From Propionibacteriaceae bacterium (GTDB lineage: Bacteria; Actinomycetota; Actinomycetes; Propionibacteriales; Propionibacteriaceae), in NCBI GenBank assembly GCA_020846255.1, contig JADLEH010000406.1, forward strand, positions 1 through 32,591: a DNA stretch of 32,591 nt. Direction: 5' to 3'. Each line of letters begins with the position of its first letter. The stretch's first letter is position 1. Both the position numbers and the translations under genes were made by a program. The notes under the pieces are model-generated. The model did not search any database, had not been told where the DNA came from, and worked only from the letters and a program-made list of their open reading frames with translations. Shown in pieces: positions 8,079 through 16,094 of the stretch.

Positions 8079-8674
8079 TGAAGCTGGTGGTACTGACGGC
8101 CGGCACGGGCAACCCGTCGTCGAGCCGGCTGCTCGGCGAGCGGCTGGCCGACGCCAGCGTGGCGGCCCTGCTCGAACTGGGGGTCCCGGCCGAGGTGGAC
8201 CACATCGAACTGCGCACCCTCGCCGTAGAACTCGCCAATCACCTCGCCACCCGGCTGCCGGGCCAGGCGTTGCGGGCAGCGTTCGACACGGTCTGCGCGG
8301 CCGACGGCGTCATCGCCGTCACCCCGGTGTTCAACGGCTCCTATTCCGGCCTGTTCAAGCTGTTCTTCGACGCGCTTGACGAGGGCGCCATGGCGGGCCG
8401 CCCGGTACTCCTCGGCGCGACGGGGGGCACCGCCCGGCACTCCCTGGTGATCGAGCACGCCATGCTCCCGTTGTTCTACTACCTGAAGGCTCCGGTGGCA
8501 GCGCACCCGGTGTTCGCGGCCACCAAGGACTGGGGCACGGCCGGTGGCAAGCTCGACCGGCGGGTCCGCCGGGCTGCCGAGGCCTTCGCCCTGCTCGTCC
8601 GTGGCGCCGCGCCGGGAAAGGGCGGCGACGACTTCGAGGTCGTCGACTTCGCGGAGTTGCTGGCCGACAAGTAG
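8075..8674 (+). CDS. NAD(P)H-dependent FMN reductase (CE1759-type)
   Basis: This 199-aa flavodoxin-like protein has an N-terminal beta strand and phosphate-binding loop (VVLTAGTGNPSSSR), the central flavin-contacting motif TPVFNGSYSGLFKLFFD, and the loop LLGATGGTARHSL. The family reduces FMN with NADPH or NADH and hands it to luciferase-like monooxygenases. Gene order and the 4-bp overlap with the oxygenase strongly support that partnership. Two adjacent ATG codons (8075 and 8078) are possible starts; the first gives the overlap. Confidence 0.92.
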   Translation: MMKLVVLTAGTGNPSSSRLLGERLADASVAALLELGVPAEVDHIELRTLAVELANHLATRLPGQALRAAFDTVCAADGVIAVTPVFNGSYSGLFKLFFDALDEGAMAGRPVLLGATGGTARHSLVIEHAMLPLFYYLKAPVAAHPVFAATKDWGTAGGKLDRRVRRAAEAFALLVRGAAPGKGGDDFEVVDFAELLADK

Positions 8675-8703
8675 GGTCCGGCGGCCGGTCTCCCGAACTC
8701 TGC

Positions 8704-8719
8704 TCAACCGAATGGTTGA
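8704..8719. promoter_or_regulatory. ArsR operator 1 with embedded -35
   Basis: TCAACC-GAAT-GGTTGA is a perfect 6-bp-arm dyad. The -35 hexamer TTGACC (8716-8721) lies partly inside its right arm, so repressor bound here would cover the RNA polymerase contact. Confidence 0.75.
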
Positions 8720-8744
8720 CCAGCACCCTGACAGTGGGTAGAGT
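8716..8744 (+). promoter_or_regulatory. Promoter of the ArsR-SRPBCC-VOC operon
   Basis: The -35 TTGACC (8716-8721) and the -10 TAGAGT (8739-8744) are separated by exactly 17 bp, close to the sigma-70 consensus. Transcription would begin near 8751, inside operator 2, giving a leader of about 26 nt. This is the clearest housekeeping promoter in the window. Confidence 0.7.
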
Positions 8745-8748
8745 CATG

Positions 8749-8766
8749 GTCAACCAATCGGTTGAC
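8749..8766. promoter_or_regulatory. ArsR operator 2 over the transcription start
   Basis: GTCAACC-AATC-GGTTGAC is a perfect 7-bp-arm dyad with the same half-site as operator 1. The two centres are 46 bp apart, which flanks the promoter on both sides. A bound repressor would block initiation at the start site. Confidence 0.75.
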
Positions 8767-8776
8767 AAGGATGAAG

Positions 8777-9172
8777 ATGCCCACTGACCAGCTCTCGCTC
8801 ACCTTCGCTGCCCTCGCCGACCCGACTCGTCGCGACCTGGTCGCGCGGCTCGCCGAGGGCGACGCCAGCGTGGTCGACCTGGCCGCGCCCTACCCGATGA
8901 GCCTGCAGGCGGTGGCCAAGCACCTTTCCGTGCTGGAGCGCGCCGGGCTCGTCACCAGGGGTCGGGACGCGCATCGCCGCCCCGTCCATCTCGAGGCAGA
9001 GGTGCTCGCCCCGGTGACCGACTGGCTGGAGCAGTACCGCCGCCGCGCCGAGGCCCGCTACCAGCGCCTCGACGCCGTGCTCGCCGAACTGGCAGCAGAC
9101 GAGGCCTACCCGGAGACGCCAGTCTTCGCCCGGCCACCCAGAACCCAACCACCGTCAGGGAGCCAACGATGA
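8777..9172 (+). CDS. ArsR-family transcriptional repressor
   Basis: This 131-aa winged-helix protein begins MPTDQLSLTFAALADPTRRDLVARLAEG, with the HTH segment VVDLAAPYPMSLQAVAKHLSVLERAGLV followed by the wing. It lacks the cysteine metal motif of ArsR/SmtB metal sensors, so it belongs to the group that controls SRPBCC operons by an unknown signal. ATG 8777 was chosen because AAGGA (8767-8771) lies 5 nt upstream; TTG 8762 and ATG 8771 have no usable ribosome binding site. Two matching operators at its promoter suggest autorepression. Its stop overlaps the SRPBCC start. Confidence 0.92.
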   Translation: MPTDQLSLTFAALADPTRRDLVARLAEGDASVVDLAAPYPMSLQAVAKHLSVLERAGLVTRGRDAHRRPVHLEAEVLAPVTDWLEQYRRRAEARYQRLDAVLAELAADEAYPETPVFARPPRTQPPSGSQR

Positions 9173-9672
9173 CCGTCACCTTCCACTCGGCCCGGATCGA
9201 GGCCGACCCGGTAGTCCCGCTGATCCGCATCACCAGGGACTTCGCCGCCACCCCCGCCCAGCTGCTGCGGGCGCATGTCGACCCCGAGCTGTACGCCAGA
9301 TGGGTCGGACCAAACGACATCTCCACCCGAATCGACCACTGGGACGCGCGCAGCGGCGGCAGCTGGGCCTTCACCAACCTCCGCGACGGTGAGGAGTTCG
9401 CCTTCCACGGCTGCTTCCACGAGGTGTCGGCGAACCGCATCGTCCAGACCTTCACCTTCGACGGCTGGCCGGAGGGGGTGTCGCTGGAGACCCTCACCTT
9501 CACCGACCTCGGCGACGGCCGGACCCGGATGGTGGCCACCTCGCTGGTCGACAGCTTCGAGGGCCGCGACCAGTGGCTGACCAGCGGCATGGAGGTCGGG
9601 GTGAACGACGGCTACAGCAAGCTCGACCAGTTGCTGGCCGCCGGTGCCGTCGAAGCACAGGAGGAGGAATGA
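9169..9672 (+). CDS. SRPBCC (AHSA1/CalC-like) domain protein
   Basis: This 167-aa protein has the START-like helix-grip fold of the AHSA1 group. It opens with RITRDFAATPAQLLRAHVDPELYARWVGP, then GGSWAFTN, FHGCFHEV, the strand RIVQTFTFDGWPEGVSLETLTF, and the final helix GMEVGVNDGYSKLDQLLA. Such proteins bind hydrophobic ligands in a deep cavity and often act with an ArsR partner; an enzymatic role is rarely known. It overlaps arsR by 4 bp and the VOC gene by 4 bp, so the three proteins are probably made in a fixed ratio. Confidence 0.9.
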   Translation: MTVTFHSARIEADPVVPLIRITRDFAATPAQLLRAHVDPELYARWVGPNDISTRIDHWDARSGGSWAFTNLRDGEEFAFHGCFHEVSANRIVQTFTFDGWPEGVSLETLTFTDLGDGRTRMVATSLVDSFEGRDQWLTSGMEVGVNDGYSKLDQLLAAGAVEAQEEE

Positions 9673-10145
9673 GCATCATCACGTGCCTGTGGTTCCAGGG
9701 CGACCTCGAGGCAGCCCTCGAGCGCTACACCGGCCTGTTCCCGGACTCGGAGGTGTTCTCCTTCGAGCGGATGGGCGGCATGGAGGACGAGGTGCACCTC
9801 GCCGAGTGGCAGATGCTGGGTACCCGGTTCCGCGCGATCAGCCAGCGCTCGGAGTTCAGGTTCAACGAGTCGATGTCGCTGAGCGTGACCTGCGCCGACC
9901 AGGCCGAGGTCGACCGCTACTGGGACGGGCTGATCGCCGGTGGCGGTGAGGAGTCCATGTGTGGCTGGCTGAAGGACCCGTTCGGCCTGTCCTGGCAGAT
10001 CCTGCCCGCCCGGCTCGCCGAACTGCTGGGCGACCCGGATCCGCGACGGTCGGGCGCGGCCACCCGGGCGATGCTGGGGCAGCGCCGGATCGTCATCGCC
10101 GAGCTGGAGGCAGCCGCCGACCTGGCCGCAGTGGGACCGGCCTGA
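9669..10145 (+). CDS. VOC-superfamily (PhnB-like) protein
   Basis: This 158-aa protein of the glyoxalase/VOC fold (PhnB-like, 3-demethylubiquinone-methyltransferase-like family) contains LWFQGDLEAALERYTGLFPDSEV, the strand MLGTRFRAISQRSEFRFNESMSLSVTC, and the family end motif MCGWLKDPFGLSWQILP. The start ATG 9669 overlaps the SRPBCC stop and follows GAGGAGG. The family binds or modifies small molecules; the metal ligands are not clear here and catalysis is not assured. It is the third gene of the ArsR operon and ends 54 bp before a convergent lipoprotein gene. Confidence 0.88.
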   Translation: MSIITCLWFQGDLEAALERYTGLFPDSEVFSFERMGGMEDEVHLAEWQMLGTRFRAISQRSEFRFNESMSLSVTCADQAEVDRYWDGLIAGGGEESMCGWLKDPFGLSWQILPARLAELLGDPDPRRSGAATRAMLGQRRIVIAELEAAADLAAVGPA

Positions 10146-10181
10146 CGCAGCGCCCGGTTCCCGCAACGGCAGCCGGCCGTG

Positions 10182-10196
10182 GGCGCCGGCGGCGCC
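10182..10196. terminator. Weak hairpin between convergent genes
   Basis: GGCGCC-GGC-GGCGCC forms a 6-bp GC stem with a 3-nt loop in the 54-bp gap between the VOC gene and the lipoprotein gene. There is no T-tract. It could act as a terminator in either direction. Confidence 0.35.
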
Positions 10197-10199
10197 GTC

Positions 10200-11033
10200 C
10201 TACTTCTTGACGCCCTCGAGGGAGCCCTTGATGCCGCCGTCGGGGGAGCCGGCGCTGCACACGATCCGGTGGTCGGCGACCTTCGTCCAGACATCGGCGC
10301 CGGCCAGGAAGTACGTCACCTCGTACTTCGACTTGCCGGAGTCGATCCCGACGAACTCCTTGAAGCCGGACTGGCAGACCGAGTTGAACAGCTTGTCCAG
10401 CTCGGCCCTGGTCGGCGCGGCCTTCGTGGTGATGTTCTTGGTGGCGAAGACCTCGTAGTTGTGGGCGAGCGCGCAGTCGATGATCTCCACCTCGAGAGCC
10501 GGCACGTTCTGCGGCCCGGTGCACTCGCCGATCTTCGGGAAGACCAGGTAGTCGCCCTCGGCGGAGCCGACCAGCCCGCCGTCGGGCGAGCCGACCAGGC
10601 AGGTGATGGCACGGTTCTCCGGCAGTCCCCACGCAGCCTCGTCCGGCACCAGGTAGGCCGAACCGTAGCGGCCGTACTCCGGCTCGACACCGACGTACTC
10701 GACGAAGCTGGGGGCGCACTCGGCGGTGGCCCGGTCGGCGAGCCGATCGGCGCCGGGGTAGACGTCGCCGGTCAGCGGGATGGTGGCATGCACCTCGTAG
10801 TGGTGCGGCTGGCTGCACGGGACGGCCTGCAGGTTGCTGATCGACGCCCCGGTCAGGTCGACCGGTCCGGTGCAGTCCCCGACGGTGAGCTGGGCCACGG
10901 GTTCGGGAGCGGGCGAGGCGGACGCGGCCGGGCTCGTCGCGCCCGTGGGCACGTCCGGCTGCTGCGCCGCTGCGGTGCAGCCGGCCAGCGCCAGCAGCAC
11001 GGCGATGCCCAGCCACAGCAGTCTTCCCGGCAT
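10200..11033 (-). CDS. Septum-formation-family lipoprotein with two tandem domains
   Basis: This 277-aa protein starts with a lipoprotein signal peptide (MPGRLLWLGIAVLLALAGC) with lipobox LAGC and the cysteine at residue 19, so it should be anchored on the outer face of the membrane. An Ala/Pro/Ser linker follows. Two copies of a module then appear. Each begins with a GDCTGP- or GECTGP-like turn, has a Cys before a His-Tyr-Glu-Val strand (QPHHYEVHA and LAHNYEVFA), a middle Cys, and the ending ITCLVGSPDGG or IVCSAGSPDGG. The family is called septum formation in Pfam, but its role is poorly defined. ATG 11033 has AGGAGG 7 nt upstream. It is divergent from a sensor kinase by 54 bp, with a -10-like TACCAT at 11060-11065 on the minus strand. 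Confidence 0.85.
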   Translation of the reverse strand: MPGRLLWLGIAVLLALAGCTAAAQQPDVPTGATSPAASASPAPEPVAQLTVGDCTGPVDLTGASISNLQAVPCSQPHHYEVHATIPLTGDVYPGADRLADRATAECAPSFVEYVGVEPEYGRYGSAYLVPDEAAWGLPENRAITCLVGSPDGGLVGSAEGDYLVFPKIGECTGPQNVPALEVEIIDCALAHNYEVFATKNITTKAAPTRAELDKLFNSVCQSGFKEFVGIDSGKSKYEVTYFLAGADVWTKVADHRIVCSAGSPDGGIKGSLEGVKK

Positions 11034-11073
11034 CGGCACCCCTCCTATCCGCTGCGCCCATGGTAACGGGCCA

Positions 11074-11079
11074 TAGTCT
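11074..11079 (+). promoter_or_regulatory. -10 element, leaderless start of sensor kinase
   Basis: TAGTCT fits TANNNT and ends 8 nt before ATG 11088, with no Shine-Dalgarno sequence in between. The mRNA probably starts at or just before the start codon. Confidence 0.45.
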
Positions 11080-11087
11080 TGGCTCCG

Positions 11088-12329
11088 ATGGAAGCGAAAG
11101 AGTTGGTCTTCCCGCCCGGCGCGACCCGGCACGACTGGGTCCTGGACGCCGCGCTGGCTGCTGGGCTCGGCCTGCTGACCGTGCCGCCCTACGGGGTCCG
11201 CGGCTTCGCCGAGGGCCCCTCGACCTGGCTGTTCGTCAGCGCCGTGCTGATGGTCGGCTCGCTGGTCATGCGTCGCCACTCCCCGCTGCTGGCCCTCGCC
11301 GGGGTCACCCTCGCCGGACTGGTGCAGCTGGTGCTGTCCACCGACCCGATGGCGACGCTCGTCGCGATTCCGGTGGTGGCCTACTCGGTGGCCCGCTGGG
11401 TGCCGGGACAGGCTGCCCGGATCGTGCTCGCTGTCGGCGCCCTCGGCTCGTTCCTCGCCCCGATCCGCTGGATCCTGCTCGACCTGAGCCACCCCAGCAT
11501 CCGCGACCTGATCTGGCTGATGCTCGCCTGGTTCGTCTGCATGGGGCTGGTGATCACCCCCTACGCCGTCGGCCGGCGGGTGCGGGAGTCCAGCGAGGCG
11601 CACCTGCACCGGGTGGCGGTGGCGGAGGAGCGCTACCGCACGATGCTCACCGAGCGGGAACAGGATTCCCGGCTGGCCGAGTCGAGGGCCCGGACGCAGA
11701 TCGCGCGTGAACTGCACGACATCGTCGCCCACTCGCTGTCGGTGATGATCGTCCAGGCCGAGGGCGGCCGCGCCATGGCCGCCAAGAAGCCGGAGGCTGC
11801 GACCGAGGCGCTGAACACCATTGCCGAGACCGGTCGGGAGGCCCTCAGCGAGATGCGGCGCATCCTCGGGGTGCTCCGGGACGAACCCGAGCCCGGCCGG
11901 CAGGCCGACTTCGCGCCCGCGCCGCGGCTCACCGACATCCCGGACCTGGTGGCCAGGACGAGTGACCGGGCGCAGCTGGCCGTCCACGGACAGCCGCCCC
12001 GGGTGCCGCCGGCGCTGGAGCTCACCGCCTACCGCGTCGTGCAGGAAGCGCTGACCAACTTCCTCAAGCACGCCGGCCCGCAGGCGACCGTGCTGGTGAC
12101 GATCACCTACGGGATGCGGGAGATCGGCATCGACGTGCTGGACAATGGCATCGCGACCCCGTCAGCGGTGCCGCAGAACCCCGGTCACGGGCTGCGCGGC
12201 ATGCACGAGCGGGTCGCTTCCATGGGCGGCCGGCTGCTCACCCGGGCCCGCCCCGGCGGCGGGTTCCAGGTCACCGCTGCGCTGCCGATCCCGAGCCAGC
12301 TCAGCCAGCAGGAAGGTGGGTACCGATGA
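11088..12329 (+). CDS. NarL-type sensor histidine kinase
   Basis: This is a 413-aa membrane sensor. About five to six hydrophobic helices occupy residues 20-165 and leave little extracellular sequence, so the signal may be sensed in the membrane. A coiled-coil (HRVAVAEERYRTMLTEREQDSRL) leads to the HisKA_3 box ARELHDIVAHSLSVM, with phospho-acceptor H210. The HATPase domain shows the N box VVQEALTNFLKHA and the G box GHGLRGMHERVASMGG. This group autophosphorylates on His and passes phosphate to a NarL/LuxR response regulator; the next gene, overlapping by 4 bp, encodes one. ATG 11088 is preferred over TTG 11079. Confidence 0.94.
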   Translation: MEAKELVFPPGATRHDWVLDAALAAGLGLLTVPPYGVRGFAEGPSTWLFVSAVLMVGSLVMRRHSPLLALAGVTLAGLVQLVLSTDPMATLVAIPVVAYSVARWVPGQAARIVLAVGALGSFLAPIRWILLDLSHPSIRDLIWLMLAWFVCMGLVITPYAVGRRVRESSEAHLHRVAVAEERYRTMLTEREQDSRLAESRARTQIARELHDIVAHSLSVMIVQAEGGRAMAAKKPEAATEALNTIAETGREALSEMRRILGVLRDEPEPGRQADFAPAPRLTDIPDLVARTSDRAQLAVHGQPPRVPPALELTAYRVVQEALTNFLKHAGPQATVLVTITYGMREIGIDVLDNGIATPSAVPQNPGHGLRGMHERVASMGGRLLTRARPGGGFQVTAALPIPSQLSQQEGGYR

Positions 12330-12988
12330 CCCCGATCCGGGTGTTCCTTGCCGACGACCAGGAGCTGGTTCGCAGCGGCTTCCGGATGCTGATCGAGGCG
12401 GAGGAGGACCTGCGGGTGGTCGGTGAGGCCGCCGACGGCGCCGGCACGGTCGCCGGGGTGCAGCAGACCGCCTGCGACGTCGTGCTGATGGACATCCGGA
12501 TGCCGGTGATGGACGGGGTGGAGGCCACCCGGCGCATCGTTGCCACCGGCCTGCCGACCCGGATCCTGGTCCTGACGACCTTCGACCTGGACGAGTACGT
12601 CTTCAGCGCGCTCAAGGCCGGCGCCAGCGGGTTCATGCTGAAGGACGCCCGTCCCGGAGACCTGCTGAACGCGATCCGGACGGTCGCGGCCGGTGAGGCC
12701 GTGATGGCCCCCTCGGCCACCCGGCGGCTGCTCGACCATGTCGTCCCCACCCTGCCGGCCAACCCCGAGGGTGCCGACCCGCGGCTCGACCTGCTCACCG
12801 AGCGGGAGCGCGAGGTGCTGGTGGAGATAGCCGCCGGAGCCACGAACGCTGAGATCGCCGGGCGGCTGTACATGGCCGAGGGCACGGTGAAGACCCACAT
12901 CACCCGGCTGCTGGCCAAGCTGCAGTGCCGGGACCGGGTCGGGCTGGTGCTGTTCGCCTACGAGACCGGCCTGGTCCGCCGGGTGTGA
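12326..12988 (+). CDS. NarL/FixJ-family response regulator
   Basis: This 220-aa protein has an N-terminal receiver domain with acidic pocket D10-D11, phospho-acceptor D56 in VVLMDIRMPVMDG, the Thr in VLTTFD and the Lys in MLKDARPGDL. A C-terminal LuxR-type HTH follows (LTEREREVLVEIAAGATNAEIAGRLYMAEGTVKTHI). It binds DNA when phosphorylated by the overlapping upstream kinase. Its targets are unknown; the divergent lipoprotein gene is an obvious candidate by position. Confidence 0.95.
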   Translation: MTPIRVFLADDQELVRSGFRMLIEAEEDLRVVGEAADGAGTVAGVQQTACDVVLMDIRMPVMDGVEATRRIVATGLPTRILVLTTFDLDEYVFSALKAGASGFMLKDARPGDLLNAIRTVAAGEAVMAPSATRRLLDHVVPTLPANPEGADPRLDLLTEREREVLVEIAAGATNAEIAGRLYMAEGTVKTHITRLLAKLQCRDRVGLVLFAYETGLVRRV

Positions 12989-13023
12989 GCGGGTCAGCCG
13001 CCCGATCACGTCCCGGCGAAGCG

Positions 13024-13058
13024 TAGATTCGTCCACGACCCGGCTGAAGGCGAAGGAG
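13024..13058 (+). promoter_or_regulatory. Candidate -10 and ribosome binding site of alpha-mannosidase
   Basis: TAGATT (13024-13029) fits a -10 element and GAAGGAG (13052-13058) is a good Shine-Dalgarno sequence 6 nt before GTG 13065. No clear -35 is seen, so a separate promoter from the response regulator is likely but unproven. Confidence 0.4.
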
Positions 13059-13064
13059 CAACCG

Positions 13065-16000
13065 GTGCGCGATAACGAGTGGCTCTACCGGGGCAGGTTG
13101 GGACGCCTCGTCGAGGAGCTGATCGTCCCCAACCTCTACGGCGCCACGCACGACCTGGAGCTGTCGGCCTGGCTGGTTCCGGACGAACCGGTGCCCTTCG
13201 CCGAGGCGCTCGCGCAGCCCTACCAGCCCTTCCGGGTGGGCACCGAATGGGGTCGCGGCTGGAGCACGCTGTGGCTGCACATCACCGGCGCGGTGCCGGC
13301 CGAGTGGGCCGCCACGCCCAACCCCTACGAGATCGTGGTCGACCTCGGCTTCCACAAGCAGCTGGACGGCGGCCAGGCCGAAGGCCTCGCCTTCCGGCCG
13401 GATGGGTCGGTCATCAAGGGGATCGAACCGTTCAACAACTACCTGCCGGTGGAGGACCCCGCCCGCATCGACATCTACCTCGAGGCTGCGGCGAACCCGG
13501 TGCTGGCCGCCGGCGGGTCCTGGCACCCGACCCCGTTCAGCTCGAAATACACCGTCCCGGACGAACAGCTCTACGTCCTGCGGCGCCTCGACCTCGCGCA
13601 ACGCAACGTCGAGGTCTGGGAGCTCGGCCAGGACATCGAGGTGCTGGCCGGACTGGTCGAGGAGCTGCCGCCGGACCTGCCCCGGCGCGCCGAGATCGTG
13701 GTAGCCCTGAACGCGGCGATGGACGCCATCGACCCGCGCGATGTTGCCGGCACCGCCGGCCTGGCCAGGGCTGCGCTCGCCGGGGTGCTCAGCCGCCCGG
13801 CCAACGCCAGTGCCCACCGGGTGCTGGCGACCGGCCACGCCCACATCGACTCGGCCTGGCTGTGGCCGGTGCGCGAGACAGTGCGCAAGTGCGCCCGGAC
13901 CTTCGCCAATGTGATCGCCCTGAGCGAGGAGCACCCGGACCTGGTCTTCGCCTGCTCCTCCGCCCAGCAGTACGCCTGGGTCAAGGCCGGCTACCCCCAG
14001 CTGTGGGAGCGGCTGAAGGCGAAGGTGGCCGAGGGCCGGTTCGTCCCGGTCGGCGGCATGTGGGTCGAGTCCGACACCAACATGCCGGGCTCGGAGGCGC
14101 TCGCCCGACAGTTCGTGCTCGGCAAGGCCTTCTTCCTGCGCGAGTTCGGCTTCGAACCCCTGGATGTGTGGCTGCCGGACTCCTTCGGCTACTCCGGGGC
14201 CCTGCCGCAGGTAGCTGCCGCGGCCGGCTCGAAGTGGTTCCTCACCCAGAAGATGTCCTGGAACGAGACCAACGTGCTGCCGCACCACACCTTCTGGTGG
14301 GAGGGCATCGACGGCACCCGGCTCTTCACCCACCTGCCGCCGGTCGACACCTACAGCTCCCGGCTGGCTGCGAACGAACTGGCCAGGGCCGAACGCCAGT
14401 ACGCGGAGCAGGGCCACGGCACGATCTCGCTGGTGCCCTTCGGCTACGGGGACGGAGGCGGCGGGCCGACCAGGGAGATGGTGGCCAAGGCCCACCGCAC
14501 CGCCGACCTGGAGGGCTCACCGAGGGTGCGGATCGGGACCCCGGCCGAGTTCTTCGCAGCGGCCGAGGCGGAACTGCCCGACCCCGGGACGTGGTCCGGG
14601 GAGATGTACCTGGAGAACCACCGCGGCACCTACACCTCGCAGCTGCGCACCAAGCAGGGCAACCGGCGCAGCGAGCACCTGCTCCGCGCAGCCGAGCTGT
14701 GGGCGACGACGGCTGCCGTCCGCAGCGGGCTGGCCTACCCCGTCGAGGAGCTGCGGGCCTGCTGGGAGACGGTGCTGCTGCAGCAGTTCCACGACATCCT
14801 GCCCGGATCGTCGATCGCCTGGGTGCACCGCGAGGCCGAGGCCAACTACGAACGCGTGGCCGGGGTGCTCGATGGCATCATCGGGCGCTCGCTGGCGGCC
14901 CTCACCGGCGCCGGGCAGACCCGGCTGGCCGTCAACTCGGCCCCGGTACAGCTCGCGGGCGTCGGCCCGTTCACCGTGGCAGCTCCGGCAGCGCCCGGCA
15001 GCGGGACGGTCCAGGTCGCTGCGGACGGCGCAGGGTGGGTGATCGACACCGGGGTGCTGCGGGTCGTCGTCGACGGCGACGGGTTGCTGCCCTCGGTCGT
15101 CCACCTCCCGAGCGGACGGGAACTGGTGGCCGGAGGGCGCAGGTTCGGCCTGCTCCAGGTGCACAACGACCGGCCGTCTGCGTACGAGGCCTGGGACATC
15201 GACGCCCACATCGACCGGTCCGTCACCGACCTCGTGACCGCCGAATCGGTGCGCCTGGTGACCCGGGAGCCGCACCTTGCCGAGGTTGAGGTGGTGCGCC
15301 GGATCGGCGACAGCACCATCACCACCCGGCTCGGCCTCGCCGCCGGCAGCCCGGCCATCGACCTCGACCTCGACATCGACTGGCACGAGCAGCGCCGCCT
15401 GCTGAAACTGGCGTTCCCGACCAGCATCTTCACCGACCGGGCTGCCTCGGAGATCCAGTTCGGCCACATCCACCGGCCGACCTACGTCAACACCTCCTGG
15501 GACGCGGCCCGCTACGAGACCTGCGCGCACCGGTGGGTGCAGGTGGCCGAGCCGGGCCTCGGCTTCGCCGTGGCCAACGACTCGACCTACGGCCACGACA
15601 TCCGCAGGGAGCACGCCGGGGGGCGGGCCCCCGGCACGACCGTCCGGCTGTCGCTCATCCGGGGGCCGCTGTTCCCGGACCCGCAAACCGACCAGGGCCG
15701 GCACCGGCTGCGGGTCTCAGCCGTCTGCGGTGCCGACATCGAGGCCGCGATCATCGCCGGGCAGCGGCTCAACCAGCCGGTTCGCGAAGTGCTGGGCGGC
15801 GGCCCGGTCGAGCCCATCGTCACCGCCTCGGCTCCCGGCGTCGTCGTCGAAGCCGTGAAGCTGGCCGAGGACGGCTCCGGGGACGTGGTCGTCCGGCTGT
15901 ACGAGTCGCTCGGTTCCCGGACCAGCGGCAGGCTCACCGCCGGGTTCGGCTACGCCGGTGTCGCAAGGACCGACCTGCTGGAGCGGCAGCTCGGGCCCGA

Positions 16001-16094
16001 CCCGGTCGAGCTGGCCGGACCGCCCGGAGCTGTGGCCCTCGACCTGCGCCCGTTCGAGATCCTGACGTTGCGGTTCCGCGGAGTACACGGATGA
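13065..16094 (+). CDS. GH38 alpha-mannosidase
   Basis: This 1009-aa retaining alpha-mannosidase has the usual length for the bacterial/fungal cytosolic branch. An N-terminal beta domain of about 250 residues precedes the catalytic alpha/beta barrel. The zinc ligands are H260 and D262 in GHAHIDSAWLWP, the nucleophile D372 in WLPDSFGYSG, which also binds zinc in the family, and H576 in QQFHDILPGSS. Other conserved blocks are WVESDTNMPGSEALARQ and FGYGDGGGGPTREM. A large beta-sandwich C-terminal half follows. No signal peptide is present, so it acts in the cytoplasm on imported mannosides or on recycled glycolipid or polysaccharide fragments. The stop overlaps the next glycosidase gene (ATGA). 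Confidence 0.96.
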   Translation: MRDNEWLYRGRLGRLVEELIVPNLYGATHDLELSAWLVPDEPVPFAEALAQPYQPFRVGTEWGRGWSTLWLHITGAVPAEWAATPNPYEIVVDLGFHKQLDGGQAEGLAFRPDGSVIKGIEPFNNYLPVEDPARIDIYLEAAANPVLAAGGSWHPTPFSSKYTVPDEQLYVLRRLDLAQRNVEVWELGQDIEVLAGLVEELPPDLPRRAEIVVALNAAMDAIDPRDVAGTAGLARAALAGVLSRPANASAHRVLATGHAHIDSAWLWPVRETVRKCARTFANVIALSEEHPDLVFACSSAQQYAWVKAGYPQLWERLKAKVAEGRFVPVGGMWVESDTNMPGSEALARQFVLGKAFFLREFGFEPLDVWLPDSFGYSGALPQVAAAAGSKWFLTQKMSWNETNVLPHHTFWWEGIDGTRLFTHLPPVDTYSSRLAANELARAERQYAEQGHGTISLVPFGYGDGGGGPTREMVAKAHRTADLEGSPRVRIGTPAEFFAAAEAELPDPGTWSGEMYLENHRGTYTSQLRTKQGNRRSEHLLRAAELWATTAAVRSGLAYPVEELRACWETVLLQQFHDILPGSSIAWVHREAEANYERVAGVLDGIIGRSLAALTGAGQTRLAVNSAPVQLAGVGPFTVAAPAAPGSGTVQVAADGAGWVIDTGVLRVVVDGDGLLPSVVHLPSGRELVAGGRRFGLLQVHNDRPSAYEAWDIDAHIDRSVTDLVTAESVRLVTREPHLAEVEVVRRIGDSTITTRLGLAAGSPAIDLDLDIDWHEQRRLLKLAFPTSIFTDRAASEIQFGHIHRPTYVNTSWDAARYETCAHRWVQVAEPGLGFAVANDSTYGHDIRREHAGGRAPGTTVRLSLIRGPLFPDPQTDQGRHRLRVSAVCGADIEAAIIAGQRLNQPVREVLGGGPVEPIVTASAPGVVVEAVKLAEDGSGDVVVRLYESLGSRTSGRLTAGFGYAGVARTDLLERQLGPDPVELAGPPGAVALDLRPFEILTLRFRGVHG

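Noticed and set aside
11034-12071. N-terminal extension of the lipoprotein to 623 residues
   Set aside because: The extension is antisense to the sensor kinase, while the internal start has a strong ribosome binding site and a lipoprotein signal peptide.
13079-15289. 736-codon open frame on the plus strand
   Set aside because: It overlaps the alpha-mannosidase in another frame, and its Arg/Gly/Pro-rich product has no domain. The mannosidase has all catalytic motifs.
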